Part shown: positions 1-9,234 of the stretch, in pieces
How positions within the stretch are numbered: the stretch's first letter is position 1
Layout of the letters: each line of letters starts with the position of its first letter
NCBI RefSeq assembly: GCF_947654165.1
Contig: NZ_CANTKB010000006.1
Span: forward strand, 1 to 64,000
From: an uncultured Blautia sp.
GTDB lineage: Bacteria > Bacillota > Clostridia > Lachnospirales > Lachnospiraceae
Direction: 5' to 3'
Length of the DNA stretch: 64,000 nt
Notes under the pieces: model-generated
What the model was told of the DNA's origin: nothing
What the model saw: the letters and a program-made list of their open reading frames with translations, nothing else
Databases searched by the model: none
Translations under genes and position numbers: made by a program

Positions 1-55
1 GTAGAGCACTTGACTTTTAATCAAGTTGTCCGGGGTTCGAATCCCCGATGCTTCA
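1..55 (+). tRNA. tRNA-Lys (TTT), 5' end cut off by the window
   Basis: The anticodon stem CTTGA/TCAAG encloses the loop CTTTTAA with anticodon TTT (lysine). The T arm CGGGG-TTCGAAT-CCCCG follows, then the 3' half of the acceptor stem and discriminator A at 55. The 5' acceptor half and most of the D arm lie before the window. No CCA is encoded. A terminator follows 12 bases later. Confidence 0.93.
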
Positions 56-67
56 TTTTATAAGATG

Positions 68-99
68 ACTGAAATCTGAAATCAGGTTTCAGTTTTTTT
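68..99 (+). terminator. Intrinsic terminator after tRNA-Lys
   Basis: An 11-bp stem (68-78 with 83-93, one G-U pair) with a 4-base loop is followed by seven T. Between it and the repeat element at 247 (100-246) I see only AT-rich sequence without a gene. Confidence 0.85.
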
Positions 100-246
100 A
101 TTGCATAAATTTTGCTGTATGATGTATCAAGATATGATTTCCACATAAATAGAAAAAAATAGAGAGGTTATCCATAATAAAAAGAGTTAAAAGAAGATTT
201 TGTGGATAACTATAGAAAATAGTGTAATATATGTGAATAAAAAAGA

Positions 247-395
247 AACCAGAATCAATGAGGGGGGAAGGTTGATTCTGGTCTCTTTTTTAATATAAAT
301 ATTAAAAAGAAGGAGAGCCGGTTTTTTTATACCGGCATATGAAAAAGAAAAAGATTTTTGAAAAAGTCTTATCGGCTTTTACAAGTAATACTATA
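247..395 (+). repeat. Left copy of two-hairpin element bracketing the pilus cassette
   Basis: Three parts in order. Hairpin 1: an 11-bp perfect stem (248-258 with 272-282), a loop containing GAGGGGGG, then a U-run, so it can also terminate transcription. Hairpin 2: a 6-bp stem GCCGGT/ACCGGC (317-322 with 331-336) with an 8-base loop. Tail: 337-395, nearly identical to 8123-8180. The same arrangement recurs in the same orientation at 8033-8180, with different stem sequences but conserved pairing, so the folds are probably selected. Weaker similarity continues to about 450. From 396 to the XRE stop codon at 544 I see no gene. Confidence 0.75.
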
Positions 396-543
396 AAGGT
401 TAATTGTGATGAATCTGTGTTTAAATGATAAAAGAAATGTAAAAAACATTGGCATCTGTATTTTTATTTGTTATAATAAGTAAAATTCTTATATCAGTCA
501 AATCTTACATAACATGTTTAAATAATTCTCATTTATCTCTGTT

Positions 544-873
544 TTATCTATTCAGGATATGAATGATTTCCAAAAGTTTTTCTTGATCCTTGTGTGACAT
601 TGCTGCAATGGCATTTTTTAAATCCGGAATAATAGTTTCTTCTGGTCTTTCGGAAGTCAGTCCGGTTAATTCGTCTAAAGATACATTCAGTTTACGTGCA
701 TAACTGATTAAAACGTGTGCATTGCATTTATTGATACCACGTTCCATGGCAGACAAATAATTTTTTGATAATCCACAGTAATCTGCCATTTCTTGTTGTT
801 GAATATGTGCTTCTTTGCGGAAATTCTGCAATCTTTTATTTAATTCTTTACTTTCTTCTGGTAATAATTTCAT
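544..873 (-). CDS. XRE-family HTH transcriptional regulator
   Basis: A 109-residue protein with a helix-turn-helix of the Cro/CI (HTH_3) type at about residues 14-70, including the recognition-helix region GLSKNYLSAMERG. The C-terminal 35 residues are a short charged helix without a recognisable ligand domain. The start has a good site (AAAAGGAG) just upstream. It is divergent from the pilus operon, and the two promoters overlap in 903-953, so it may repress itself and control the pilus genes. That regulatory link is inferred from position only. Confidence 0.9.
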   Translation of the reverse strand: MKLLPEESKELNKRLQNFRKEAHIQQQEMADYCGLSKNYLSAMERGINKCNAHVLISYARKLNVSLDELTGLTSERPEETIIPDLKNAIAAMSHKDQEKLLEIIHILNR

Positions 874-902
874 TCTTTTTCTCCTTTTTTTTCGATAAAT
901 TT

Positions 903-932
903 ATTATAACTGTTTCTGTTGAAATTGGTCAA
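903..932 (-). promoter_or_regulatory. Sigma-A-type promoter of the XRE regulator
   Basis: On the minus strand, TTGACC (927-932) and TATAAT (903-908) are separated by 18 bases, just upstream of the regulator's ribosome binding site. It overlaps the candidate pilus promoter on the other strand. Confidence 0.75.
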
Positions 933-953
933 TGTAAAAATGCCGGATATAAA
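925..953 (+). promoter_or_regulatory. Candidate promoter of the pilus operon
   Basis: TTGGTC (925-930), a 17-base spacer and TATAAA (948-953). The start point would fall at about 960, directly before the AAAGGAG site of the first sortase, leaving an unusually short leader. The -35 half overlaps that of the divergent regulator promoter. Confidence 0.45.
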
Positions 954-973
954 AATTGAAAGGAGTAATAAAA

Positions 974-1918
974 TTGAGAAAAAAATTTAGAGTTTTATTT
1001 GGAAGTATTTTAATCATAGTAAGCATAGGATGTTTTTGCTATCCCCAATACCATCAAAGGATGATCGAGAAAGAGGCAGATAGTATAGAAAAAGAATTAT
1101 CATCTCCATCAACCAAAGAAGAAAGTGAAGAAGCACTAAAAATGGAGGAAGAGGAAAAGAAATATGAAAAGTTATATAAAGAAATGGAAAGTTATAATCA
1201 AAGGTTAGAATCAAATGGACAGAATCTTGTAGATGTGTGGAGTTACGAAGAACCACCGATGTTGATGCATTTTATGCCGGATAAAGACAATGTAGCCGGT
1301 ACTATTGAAATACCGGATATGCAGGTAAAATTGCCATTATATTTGGGAGCTTCGAAGGATCATTTATCTAAAGGAGCAGGAATACTATCAGAAACAAGTA
1401 TGCCTATTGGAGGAGAAAATACGAACTGTGTTATTGCTGCTCATCGCGGATGGAGGGGAACCCCGTATTTTCAACATATTGAAAAAATGTCGGCTGGTTC
1501 ATTGGTATATATAAAAAATTTATGGGAAGTTAGGGTATATCAGGCAGTAGAAGTCAAAATCATTGAACCTTGGGATTTAAATTCGATTTTAATACAAGAA
1601 GGAAAAGATATGGTCACATTGCTAACTTGTCATCCATATGGAGTCGGTGGAGGTACACATCGTTATCTTGTGTATTGTGAATATGTGGAAACGCAATCTG
1701 CCATTGGAAACAGAAATTCAGAAAAAAATAATGTAGTCGATAGCGTAACAACAGAAATAAATAAGGTGGATAAATCTGAGAAAATTATGGAAAGGGAGGA
1801 GAAAATACGTGTCATACTTCCTGTTATTACTTTTATTATAATTATTTTTCGTTTTTTTAATAATTTACGTCTTGATAAAAGAAACAAAAACAGTTATAAT
1901 ACGGATATAAATAACTGA
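974..1918 (+). CDS. Class C (pilus) sortase
   Basis: A membrane-anchored cysteine transpeptidase that would join pilin subunits. The N-terminal membrane segment is at about residues 8-25, followed by a charged coiled-coil-like stretch. The catalytic triad is visible: His in AAHRG, Cys in TLLTC, Arg in GTHRYLV. A second hydrophobic helix near the C terminus is typical of class C. About 314 residues. I place the start at TTG 974, 8 bases after AAAGGAG (959-965); the frame opens at 956 but there the codon would overlap the binding site. First gene of the pilus operon. It differs from the second sortase (3815) in having an inserted GGG before the THR motif. Confidence 0.9.
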   Translation: MRKKFRVLFGSILIIVSIGCFCYPQYHQRMIEKEADSIEKELSSPSTKEESEEALKMEEEEKKYEKLYKEMESYNQRLESNGQNLVDVWSYEEPPMLMHFMPDKDNVAGTIEIPDMQVKLPLYLGASKDHLSKGAGILSETSMPIGGENTNCVIAAHRGWRGTPYFQHIEKMSAGSLVYIKNLWEVRVYQAVEVKIIEPWDLNSILIQEGKDMVTLLTCHPYGVGGGTHRYLVYCEYVETQSAIGNRNSEKNNVVDSVTTEINKVDKSEKIMEREEKIRVILPVITFIIIIFRFFNNLRLDKRNKNSYNTDINN

Positions 1919-1948
1919 TAACAGTTATATGAGGAAGGAGAAAAGTAT

Positions 1949-3808
1949 ATGGGGAAAAATTTTTTAAAAGGAGTCGTAAGTTTTATTTTGGCAATGTTAT
2001 TGGTGATGACATCGGTACAGGAGATTTTTGCTGCAACAGAGGATCTTATTGACACAAACAGACGAGGAAGCTTTACCATTTACAAGTATGATTTAACAGC
2101 AGCAGAACAGGATGATGTGCAGGTATCAGGCGGAGTATTTGAAAACAATGGAAAAGAGGATATAAAAGCAAAAGAAGCATTGATGAATTATGCTATTCCA
2201 GGTGTGGAATTTACTTATTTACAGATAGGAGATATTCATACCGACAGCCGGAAGGGAAGCGTTCAGCTTTTGTATGATATTCCGGAAGAGCTAGAGAAAA
2301 TCCTTGAATTAGAGGATCATAGAAAGAATCATAGTTATACATCTACAGAATTGAATAAGGCATTAAAAGAACTTTTGTCGAAAGGAACAGATGGAAAAAA
2401 TCAACTGGAAAGATATCTTATGAATTCAGAAGGAAAAAAGGCAATGCCTGTAACAGATGAAGAAGGAAAAACAGCAGCAACAGGGTTGCCGTTAGGACTA
2501 TATTTGATTGTGGAGACCAGAGTTCCGGCAAATGTTCACATGACAATAGATCCGTTTTTTGTTTCCATACCAATGACAGATTCAGAGGGAAATGCATGGT
2601 TTTATGACGTGGAAGTATATCCTAAAAATCAAACAGACATTCCAGATCTGAATAAATTAGTAAAACAAAGAGATGATAACGGAAAATTACCATATGAAGA
2701 TGTGGCAACAGGATCGGAAGGAGATGTTATGGATTATATTCTGGTATCTCATCTTCCTCAAATAACTTCGGAAGCGACCTATTTAACAAAATATGTGTTT
2801 GTAGATAAATTAGATATAGGACTTGGTTATAATCAAGATACGACCATTCGTTTTTACAGCACAGAAGCAGATGCAAGGGAGAATAAAAAAGAAAAGGCAA
2901 TTCAAATATGGGATAAAGATGACGTTTTTTTCCAGACTATATATGCAGAAGAAAACAGACAGAGAAATAAAATGACGGTCATAATAACAAAGGAAGGACT
3001 AAAAGAAATTAATACAAACTTTTCTGCAAAATGGATTGTGATTGATTACTCCTGTAATATCAAATCAAACCAGTTACCAATACTTGGCGATAGTGGAAAT
3101 ATAAACGATGTAACTCTTGAATGGAAACGTACCAATATGGAAGAAGTCGATACTTTGGAAGACCGTGCTAAGGTTTATACATTTGGATTAAATATAAAAA
3201 AGAATTTTGCTGATAATAAAGGAAATGCATTGGATGTGCAGTTTGTCTTACAGAATCAGACAGATGGACATTATATAAAAGCAAAAGGTGAGAACGGAAA
3301 TTATTATGTGACGGATAGTGATAAAGGAACATCAGAAAAAGAAGCTACGGTATTTGTACCAGCAGAAGATGGAAATCTGAAAATATATGGATTGGAAGCA
3401 AATACTTATGTTTTAACAGAAATTGCAACATCAGATGGATATTCTCTTCTAAAAGATTCTATGGTGATTGATATTGTAAGTACAGTTGACAATATCATCC
3501 CATCTCGTACAACTCTATATGACATCATGGATAAAAATAATAATCCTAATAAAACTTTATTAGAAACAGCAGGCAGACGTGCCAATGCATCAGTGGATGG
3601 AAAAGCTGCCAATATGAGTGAGTTTTCATCAGACGAAGGAAAAGTATCAATTAATGCGAAGGTTGAACTGGCAGTGCTTAACAGCAGAACTTTTCAATTA
3701 CCACAGACAGGTGGATGGGGAACCTGGATCTTTACATTTGCCGGATGTGGTGCAGCCTTGGCGGGTGTAATTCTTGTGACAAAAAAATCCAAGAAAAAGG
3801 AAGTCTAA
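1949..3808 (+). CDS. LPXTG major pilin / isopeptide-forming fimbrial subunit (SpaA-like)
   Basis: A 619-residue surface protein. Signal peptide at residues 1 to about 29 (ends ...EIFAA). An N-terminal pilin domain carries the YPKN pilin motif (within VEVYPKNQ), whose lysine is the residue normally joined by class C sortase. Immunoglobulin-like D1/D2 regions follow, with an E-box-like VLTEIATSDGYSLL. The sorting signal is LPQTGG, a hydrophobic segment and a KKSKKKE tail. It lies between two sortases, so it is most likely the shaft subunit. Confidence 0.9.
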   Translation: MGKNFLKGVVSFILAMLLVMTSVQEIFAATEDLIDTNRRGSFTIYKYDLTAAEQDDVQVSGGVFENNGKEDIKAKEALMNYAIPGVEFTYLQIGDIHTDSRKGSVQLLYDIPEELEKILELEDHRKNHSYTSTELNKALKELLSKGTDGKNQLERYLMNSEGKKAMPVTDEEGKTAATGLPLGLYLIVETRVPANVHMTIDPFFVSIPMTDSEGNAWFYDVEVYPKNQTDIPDLNKLVKQRDDNGKLPYEDVATGSEGDVMDYILVSHLPQITSEATYLTKYVFVDKLDIGLGYNQDTTIRFYSTEADARENKKEKAIQIWDKDDVFFQTIYAEENRQRNKMTVIITKEGLKEINTNFSAKWIVIDYSCNIKSNQLPILGDSGNINDVTLEWKRTNMEEVDTLEDRAKVYTFGLNIKKNFADNKGNALDVQFVLQNQTDGHYIKAKGENGNYYVTDSDKGTSEKEATVFVPAEDGNLKIYGLEANTYVLTEIATSDGYSLLKDSMVIDIVSTVDNIIPSRTTLYDIMDKNNNPNKTLLETAGRRANASVDGKAANMSEFSSDEGKVSINAKVELAVLNSRTFQLPQTGGWGTWIFTFAGCGAALAGVILVTKKSKKKEV

Positions 3809-3814
3809 TGGAAC

Positions 3815-4675
3815 ATGGTCAAGGAAAGAAGGAGAAAAAAGAACTTACTCACGTTTTTATTGTTTTCCAGTGCTTTTATTCTAATGGGCTATCCTTATAT
3901 TGCAAATTATATATTTGAACATAGAACAGATTCTATTGTGGAGACAACAAAAAAGTTAGAGAAAAACATGGAAGATAAGATAAAAGAGGAATCTGTTGAC
4001 GAAATCAATATATATAACCGGGAATTGTATAGCGGACGAATCCAACTTCAGGATCCTTTTAAGGAGACAGTTCAGGAAAAAGAAACAGGAAAATATAACG
4101 AATTGTTAAATATTAATGGGAGTGGAATTATGGGAAGTATTATAATTCCAGCGATTCATGTTAAATTACCGATTTATCATGGAACATCAGAGAAAATATT
4201 AGAAAAAGGAATTGGACATTTGGAGGGAAGTTCATTACCCATAGGTGGAGAAAATACCCATACTGTATTAACAGGTCATACCGGACTTAGTAATGCAAAG
4301 CTGTTTACAGATTTATCGGAGATGCAGGAAGGTGATTTTTTCTTTTTAAATATTTTGGGAGATCAATTGGTCTATCAGATTAATCAGATAAAAATAGTTT
4401 TACCTACAGAGTTAGAGGAACTATATATTAAAAAGGGGAAAGATTATTGTACTTTGGTGACATGTACTCCTTATGGAGTGAATACTCATCGGCTTTTGGT
4501 TCGAGGAGAGAGAATAGAAGAGGAGGAAATAATTGCTGATAAAGGTAACTTTGAGAAAAAAAAGATAGAATCCATATGGATGAAAGAATATAAACAGGCT
4601 TTAAAAGTCAGTCTTGGAATTTTAGGAGGAAGTTTTATAATACTAATTTTTTTGCGTAAGTTTACGGATCATTAA
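3815..4675 (+). CDS. Class C (pilus) sortase, second copy
   Basis: A 286-residue sortase with two membrane segments (about residues 9-28 and 259-280). The triad is His in TGHTG, Cys in TLVTC, Arg in NTHRLLV. TCTPYGVNTHR is the textbook class C signature. It begins 7 bases after the pilin stop codon. The AAGGAAG site overlaps the end of the pilin gene. Two sortases in one small pilus operon suggest separate jobs, for example polymerisation and addition of the large adhesin, but which does which cannot be read from sequence. Confidence 0.92.
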   Translation: MVKERRRKKNLLTFLLFSSAFILMGYPYIANYIFEHRTDSIVETTKKLEKNMEDKIKEESVDEINIYNRELYSGRIQLQDPFKETVQEKETGKYNELLNINGSGIMGSIIIPAIHVKLPIYHGTSEKILEKGIGHLEGSSLPIGGENTHTVLTGHTGLSNAKLFTDLSEMQEGDFFFLNILGDQLVYQINQIKIVLPTELEELYIKKGKDYCTLVTCTPYGVNTHRLLVRGERIEEEEIIADKGNFEKKKIESIWMKEYKQALKVSLGILGGSFIILIFLRKFTDH

Positions 4676-4715
4676 AAGGAAAGGAGAAAGCTGCATAGGG
4701 GCAGCAGAATGGGGT

Positions 4716-7700
4716 ATGAAGAAAAAAAGAATAATTCCGGTGTTGCTGTTGATTGTGTTACTTTTGGGAAATTGGTTTACTATTGTACATAATGTGTATG
4801 GAAGTTCAGAAGAAATTGTTCAGAATGAATCATCAGAAGAATTACTGACAGAGACTGTAAGAGTCTCTGTCAGCAGAAAAAATGAAGAAGAGGAATTGCA
4901 ACCGGGAAATAAAGCAACATTACTTGTGAAAATGAGTAATAAAACAGAAGAAAAAAGGAGATTTAGACTTTATTTTTGCGATGGTGAAAATCCAATGCCA
5001 CAAGAAAAAGAACAATGGAGTTCCTGTTTTACAAGGGCAGCACAATCCGTAAAAATAGATGGAATGAGTAGTGAAAATAAAATGCCAATTATGATAAAGT
5101 TTCCGGAGGAAGAAAAAGAAGAAGCGTTGTTGGAGATGTATCAAAAAATTGAAAATGAAAAAATGGTTACATCCTATGCACAGTTAGAAATTCCACCGGA
5201 GGGGGCTACAGAGTTTGAATTAGTTGTATCTTCCGAAAAAGAAGAAAAGGCAGTGATTATTCCAACAGTAGAAGATCAAGAGATTGTTTATGGAGAACCT
5301 GTATATATAGAATGGAAAGCAGAGGAAGTTTATACAGAAGAGATGATAGAGGAAAATACAGAAATGCCGGAAAATTTTTCTAAGGAGGAGCAGAAAGCAG
5401 AAGGTGAGACTGTAGAAGAAAACCTGGAATTGGAAATAGATGGGGAAGTATCATTAAATTCGGAATCACATAAGTTTCGTACTGTGATTCCCCAAAAGGG
5501 AGGTGTATTAAATCTCCTATACGGTTTTGAGGAAGCACAGTGGACAACCGTTTATCCAAAGAGAAATGGTTTGGCCACGACAGATACACTTTCAGGAGGA
5601 ACAGTGATTAAGGCGATTTTAGCGGCAGATCCTGGGTATTGTATTGCATCATGCAGAGTATTGGAAGAAAATTCGTCAAAATGGAAAGAAGTAGAGGAGT
5701 GCATAGGAAAAGAAAGATTTGAACTGGAAATAGAAATTTTGAGAGAAGATATAACATTGGAAGTTATGTTCGAAAAGAAAAGAGAACTGACAGTGGAAGA
5801 AGAAATCTATCAAAATGCTCTGGAGTTTATCTATAATCGAGATGATTGTGCAGAGGTGAAGGAAGAGACTGAAAACAAGAATAAAGTACAGATGCAGACA
5901 TTAGAAGATATTGAAAATAGAATAGTGGAAATGCCTGCTCAAGTGTATTTGGAAGTGGGAGATAGAATATCCTATCCGTCTCAAACATATATATCACACG
6001 AATTTAATATATCAGGATGTAATGGGATTGTTGGACCTGGCTATTGTATGCATCCTAATAAGAAAAATCCTCCAAGCGGATGGTATTCAGATATACGTTT
6101 GCTGGACGAAACCAGACCCGATTACGCAAATGCTTATAAATTAATCATGTTGACAAACTATGGTATGGAGCTGCAGCCATGGGGAGATTTTTGGTTTGGT
6201 ATTTCAGACAGAGGACAGAAAAAATATCGAGAAATTTATATTCATGCAATTATTGGATATTTGGAGACTGGAACCTTAATTGGTTTAAGTGGTGAGGAAC
6301 AAACGGGAGTTATCAATATTGCAAATGATGTATATAAACGGGCAAATAATGGAGAAGTGGGAGGAATCTTAAAAAAGTATCGTGTTTATGAAATCTATAC
6401 GGAAAATGCAAATATGCAAAATATATGTTTTATGACACAAAATTCAAAAGGTGGAATCAGTATTCAGAAAAAGAGCAATAAACCTGAAATCACAGATTAT
6501 AATGAATATTACAGCCTGCAAGGTGCTGTTTACGGCATATATTCGGATGAAAATTGTACAAAACAGATTATGACTATGACAACGAATGAAACGGGATATG
6601 CTGCAACAGCAGATGATGCTTTGGAGGATGGAAAATATTATGTAAAAGAACAGACCCCTTCAAAAGGCTATCTGTTAGATACATCAATCTATAGGTATGA
6701 TATTGCAGGAGGAGGAAAGGCAGAAGAAAATAAAAAAATATCCAGTGAACCACCCAAAATGGGACGAATAGATATTACAAAAACTTCTGTTTTGCCAGAG
6801 ATATCGGATAATAATCAATGTTATGATCTGGGAGGAGCAGAGTATACCATTTATAAAAATCAGGATTGTACAGAGTATGTGTCCAGAATCATAACAGACA
6901 GTGCTGGAAACGGAACAGGAGATTCTTTACCGCTGGGAACTTATTATGTTAAAGAAACAAAAGCACCAAAGGGATATGAACAGAATCAGACTGTTTATAC
7001 GGCGGTTTTGAGAGAATCAGAAAAAGCTGTCACGATAGAAGGATTAAAGGTACAGGATTATCCAGAAAACTATGTTATGGGAATTCACATTACCAAGAAA
7101 GGAAGAGGAAAAGAAACAATAGAAGTTCCAACGTTGGAGGGAACACAATTTACTGTAAAGTATTATGATGGATATTTTAACAAGGATAATCTTCCGGATA
7201 TGGCAGAACGGATTTGGGTCGTGGAAGTGAAAAAAAACAAGGGAACAGGGAAATATGTGACCGGTCTTACACAGGAATATCTGGTAAATCATTTGAGTGA
7301 TAAATTGTATAAAAATGAAAAAGATGAAGCTATTATTCCCTATGGCACGATTACAATTCAGGAGACGAAACCTGCTTCAGGATATACGCTGAAAGGAACT
7401 TTGAAAGATAAGAATGGGAAAGTTGTAGCGGTTGATAGCGAATTATATGTAGCACAGGTAAAAAAAGAGAGCGGAAATGTAATGCTGGAAGGGGGAAATG
7501 AATTTACAGCAGAAGATGAACTGATTCATGGAAGTATTAAAATAAAAAAATATCAGGCAGATGGGAAGATGCCATTAGAAGGTGCAGAATTTGAAATAAA
7601 AAATGGGGAAGGAAAAATTCTACAGGTAAAAACTACAGATAAAAATGGGGAAATTATGTTTGATCAGTTGTATCCTGACCGTTATACAATCACAGAAACA

Positions 7701-8006
7701 AAAACAGTAGAAGGAAATACCTTGTTAAAAGAACCTTTAGTAGTTCAGATTCCTGGGAAGGTAACGGCACAGGAAATAAAAGAAAATAATATTGATGAAA
7801 GTAAATGTATTTATGATCCGATAGAAGATGTATATTATATCTATCATTATGCGTATGACATTACTAATCACGCAAATTTTCAAATTCCTATGACAGGCGG
7901 AAGAAGTGGATATGAACAGTTTCTTTTTCTGATTTCGGGAATGATATTATTTGCAGGAGCAATAGTGGTTCTTATGAAAAAGAATTATTCTGTGAGTGGA
8001 AAATAA
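4716..8006 (+). CDS. Large LPXTG-anchored adhesin with thioester-like and SpaA repeat domains (probable pilus tip)
   Basis: 1096 residues. Signal peptide at residues 1 to about 30. An acidic low-complexity region follows (to about 260), then a thioester-like domain at about residues 425-565 with Cys444 in GYCMHP and HAIIGYL starting at His510. Then come four SpaA/prealbumin-like repeats starting near residues 583, 685, 785 and 940, each ending in an E-box-like KEQTP, KETKAP, QETKPA or TETKT. The C terminus has the sorting signal IPMTGG, a hydrophobic segment and a KKN tail. In most thioester domains a Gln sits where His510 appears, so bond formation is doubtful. The ribosome binding site is weak (AGGGGC, 13 bases away); the signal peptide fixes the start. 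Last gene of the pilus operon. Confidence 0.85.
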   Translation: MKKKRIIPVLLLIVLLLGNWFTIVHNVYGSSEEIVQNESSEELLTETVRVSVSRKNEEEELQPGNKATLLVKMSNKTEEKRRFRLYFCDGENPMPQEKEQWSSCFTRAAQSVKIDGMSSENKMPIMIKFPEEEKEEALLEMYQKIENEKMVTSYAQLEIPPEGATEFELVVSSEKEEKAVIIPTVEDQEIVYGEPVYIEWKAEEVYTEEMIEENTEMPENFSKEEQKAEGETVEENLELEIDGEVSLNSESHKFRTVIPQKGGVLNLLYGFEEAQWTTVYPKRNGLATTDTLSGGTVIKAILAADPGYCIASCRVLEENSSKWKEVEECIGKERFELEIEILREDITLEVMFEKKRELTVEEEIYQNALEFIYNRDDCAEVKEETENKNKVQMQTLEDIENRIVEMPAQVYLEVGDRISYPSQTYISHEFNISGCNGIVGPGYCMHPNKKNPPSGWYSDIRLLDETRPDYANAYKLIMLTNYGMELQPWGDFWFGISDRGQKKYREIYIHAIIGYLETGTLIGLSGEEQTGVINIANDVYKRANNGEVGGILKKYRVYEIYTENANMQNICFMTQNSKGGISIQKKSNKPEITDYNEYYSLQGAVYGIYSDENCTKQIMTMTTNETGYAATADDALEDGKYYVKEQTPSKGYLLDTSIYRYDIAGGGKAEENKKISSEPPKMGRIDITKTSVLPEISDNNQCYDLGGAEYTIYKNQDCTEYVSRIITDSAGNGTGDSLPLGTYYVKETKAPKGYEQNQTVYTAVLRESEKAVTIEGLKVQDYPENYVMGIHITKKGRGKETIEVPTLEGTQFTVKYYDGYFNKDNLPDMAERIWVVEVKKNKGTGKYVTGLTQEYLVNHLSDKLYKNEKDEAIIPYGTITIQETKPASGYTLKGTLKDKNGKVVAVDSELYVAQVKKESGNVMLEGGNEFTAEDELIHGSIKIKKYQADGKMPLEGAEFEIKNGEGKILQVKTTDKNGEIMFDQLYPDRYTITETKTVEGNTLLKEPLVVQIPGKVTAQEIKENNIDESKCIYDPIEDVYYIYHYAYDITNHANFQIPMTGGRSGYEQFLFLISGMILFAGAIVVLMKKNYSVSGK

Positions 8007-8032
8007 GAGAGGGAGTCTGCTATAAAAACATA

Positions 8033-8180
8033 ACAGGAGCAAGAATCCGAGGGGGTTAGATTCCTGCTCCTGTCTGTATTTCATAAAAAAGAAGGAGTTA
8101 CTGGCAACTGTTTTTGCCAGTAATATGAAAAGAAAAAGATTTTGAAAAAAGTCTTATTGGCTTTTACAAGTAATACTATA
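8033..8180 (+). repeat. Right copy of two-hairpin element bracketing the pilus cassette
   Basis: Hairpin 1: a 15-bp stem with one mismatch (8033-8047 with 8059-8073) and loop CGAGGGGGTTA; it can end the pilus operon transcript. Hairpin 2: a 9-bp stem (8098-8106 with 8115-8123) with an 8-base loop, the same loop length as the left copy. Tail: 8123-8180, matching 337-395 at all but a few positions. Weaker similarity continues to about 8240. From there to 8309 I see nothing else. Confidence 0.75.
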
Positions 8181-8309
8181 CCTTGTAAATAAGGATAATT
8201 TATGACTAAATACTAAAAGAAAAATGAAAAACCAAGAAATTGATTTATTGTTTTTTTAGAATTATTTCAAAAATCTTTTTATTTTATGGATTTTTCCTGT
8301 GTTTAAGGT

Positions 8310-9083
8310 CTAACGGTCCGCTTTGTAAATAGGGTCTGCAGGATAACCACCTGCAGCCTTTTGCATTCCACGCTGAATGGCATCTCTGGAATTTTTCCAG
8401 TCTGCGTCTTTATTTCTGAAGTCGAATTTATCGCAAAACCATTCTAGATCTTCTGTGACACGCTGTAAATTTGCGGTCATAAGGGAGAACAGAGTATCGT
8501 AAAAAGACTGTTTTTCTTTGTCGGACAAAAGAACCTCTGCTGTTTCTACTAAATCAGCAAAATGAGGCAGACAGAACCCCTTGCTGTTTTGGAACATTTC
8601 CTGAAATTCTGTATTTTTTCGATATAATTCAAAGAACGTATCTAAGTAACGGTTATAGGTATCCTTGTAATAATCGCAGATATAGCAATGAGTGCTTTGC
8701 TCTTTTACCCAAGTTCCAATGCTTGTCTGAGGATTTTCAGGATCTATCTTTGCTTTTTTGAAATGACTTAGCATGGATGCCTTGCCGGGAGAGAACATCT
8801 TTATTTGCTGTTTCAGTTCTTCATTTTTTTTCTTAAAATGTGTGGTGAGAATCAATCCTGTTCCAAGGCGGTTTCCATAGTCGAACATTTTTTTATAGTG
8901 TTCTCTGCAAAACCCCATTTTGTCGGTTTCTGCACGGATATCGTCTTCCATGTAGGAGGCACCGGAACCAAGAACAAAGTCAATGGCATGTTGTTCCAGA
9001 TTTCGTTCAATAAAGCAGAATGGGCATTCATCATTGGCATGGAAAGCATCCATGAGAGGAATGGTATAAATTTTTTCTTTCAT
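8310..9083 (-). CDS. DUF6062-family cytoplasmic protein
   Basis: A 257-residue soluble protein with no membrane segment. It resembles the uncharacterised DUF6062 family common in Lachnospiraceae. Cysteine/histidine pairs stand out: CPFC near residue 20, CREH near 58, CYIC near 135 and CLPH near 170, which look like zinc sites. No catalytic motif is recognisable. It is transcribed alone, with a long gap to the pilus locus on one side and the divergent MATE gene on the other. Function unknown. Confidence 0.75.
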   Translation of the reverse strand: MKEKIYTIPLMDAFHANDECPFCFIERNLEQHAIDFVLGSGASYMEDDIRAETDKMGFCREHYKKMFDYGNRLGTGLILTTHFKKKNEELKQQIKMFSPGKASMLSHFKKAKIDPENPQTSIGTWVKEQSTHCYICDYYKDTYNRYLDTFFELYRKNTEFQEMFQNSKGFCLPHFADLVETAEVLLSDKEKQSFYDTLFSLMTANLQRVTEDLEWFCDKFDFRNKDADWKNSRDAIQRGMQKAAGGYPADPIYKADR

Positions 9084-9234
9084 TATTTTTACCCTCGATT
9101 CTTGTTTTTATAAGCGTACCACAAGTAAGAAGGAAATAAAAGAGAAATAAGTGTTTACAGGTGTAATTGGTGTCTGTTAAGATAGTAGGAAAGGGTCTGA
9201 AAAAAGACTGATTATACAGATGGATGGAGCACAT

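Noticed and set aside
8310..9083. Rubredoxin or zinc-finger enzyme call for the DUF6062 protein
   Set aside because: The Cys pairs are spaced unlike rubredoxin, and no catalytic motif is visible.
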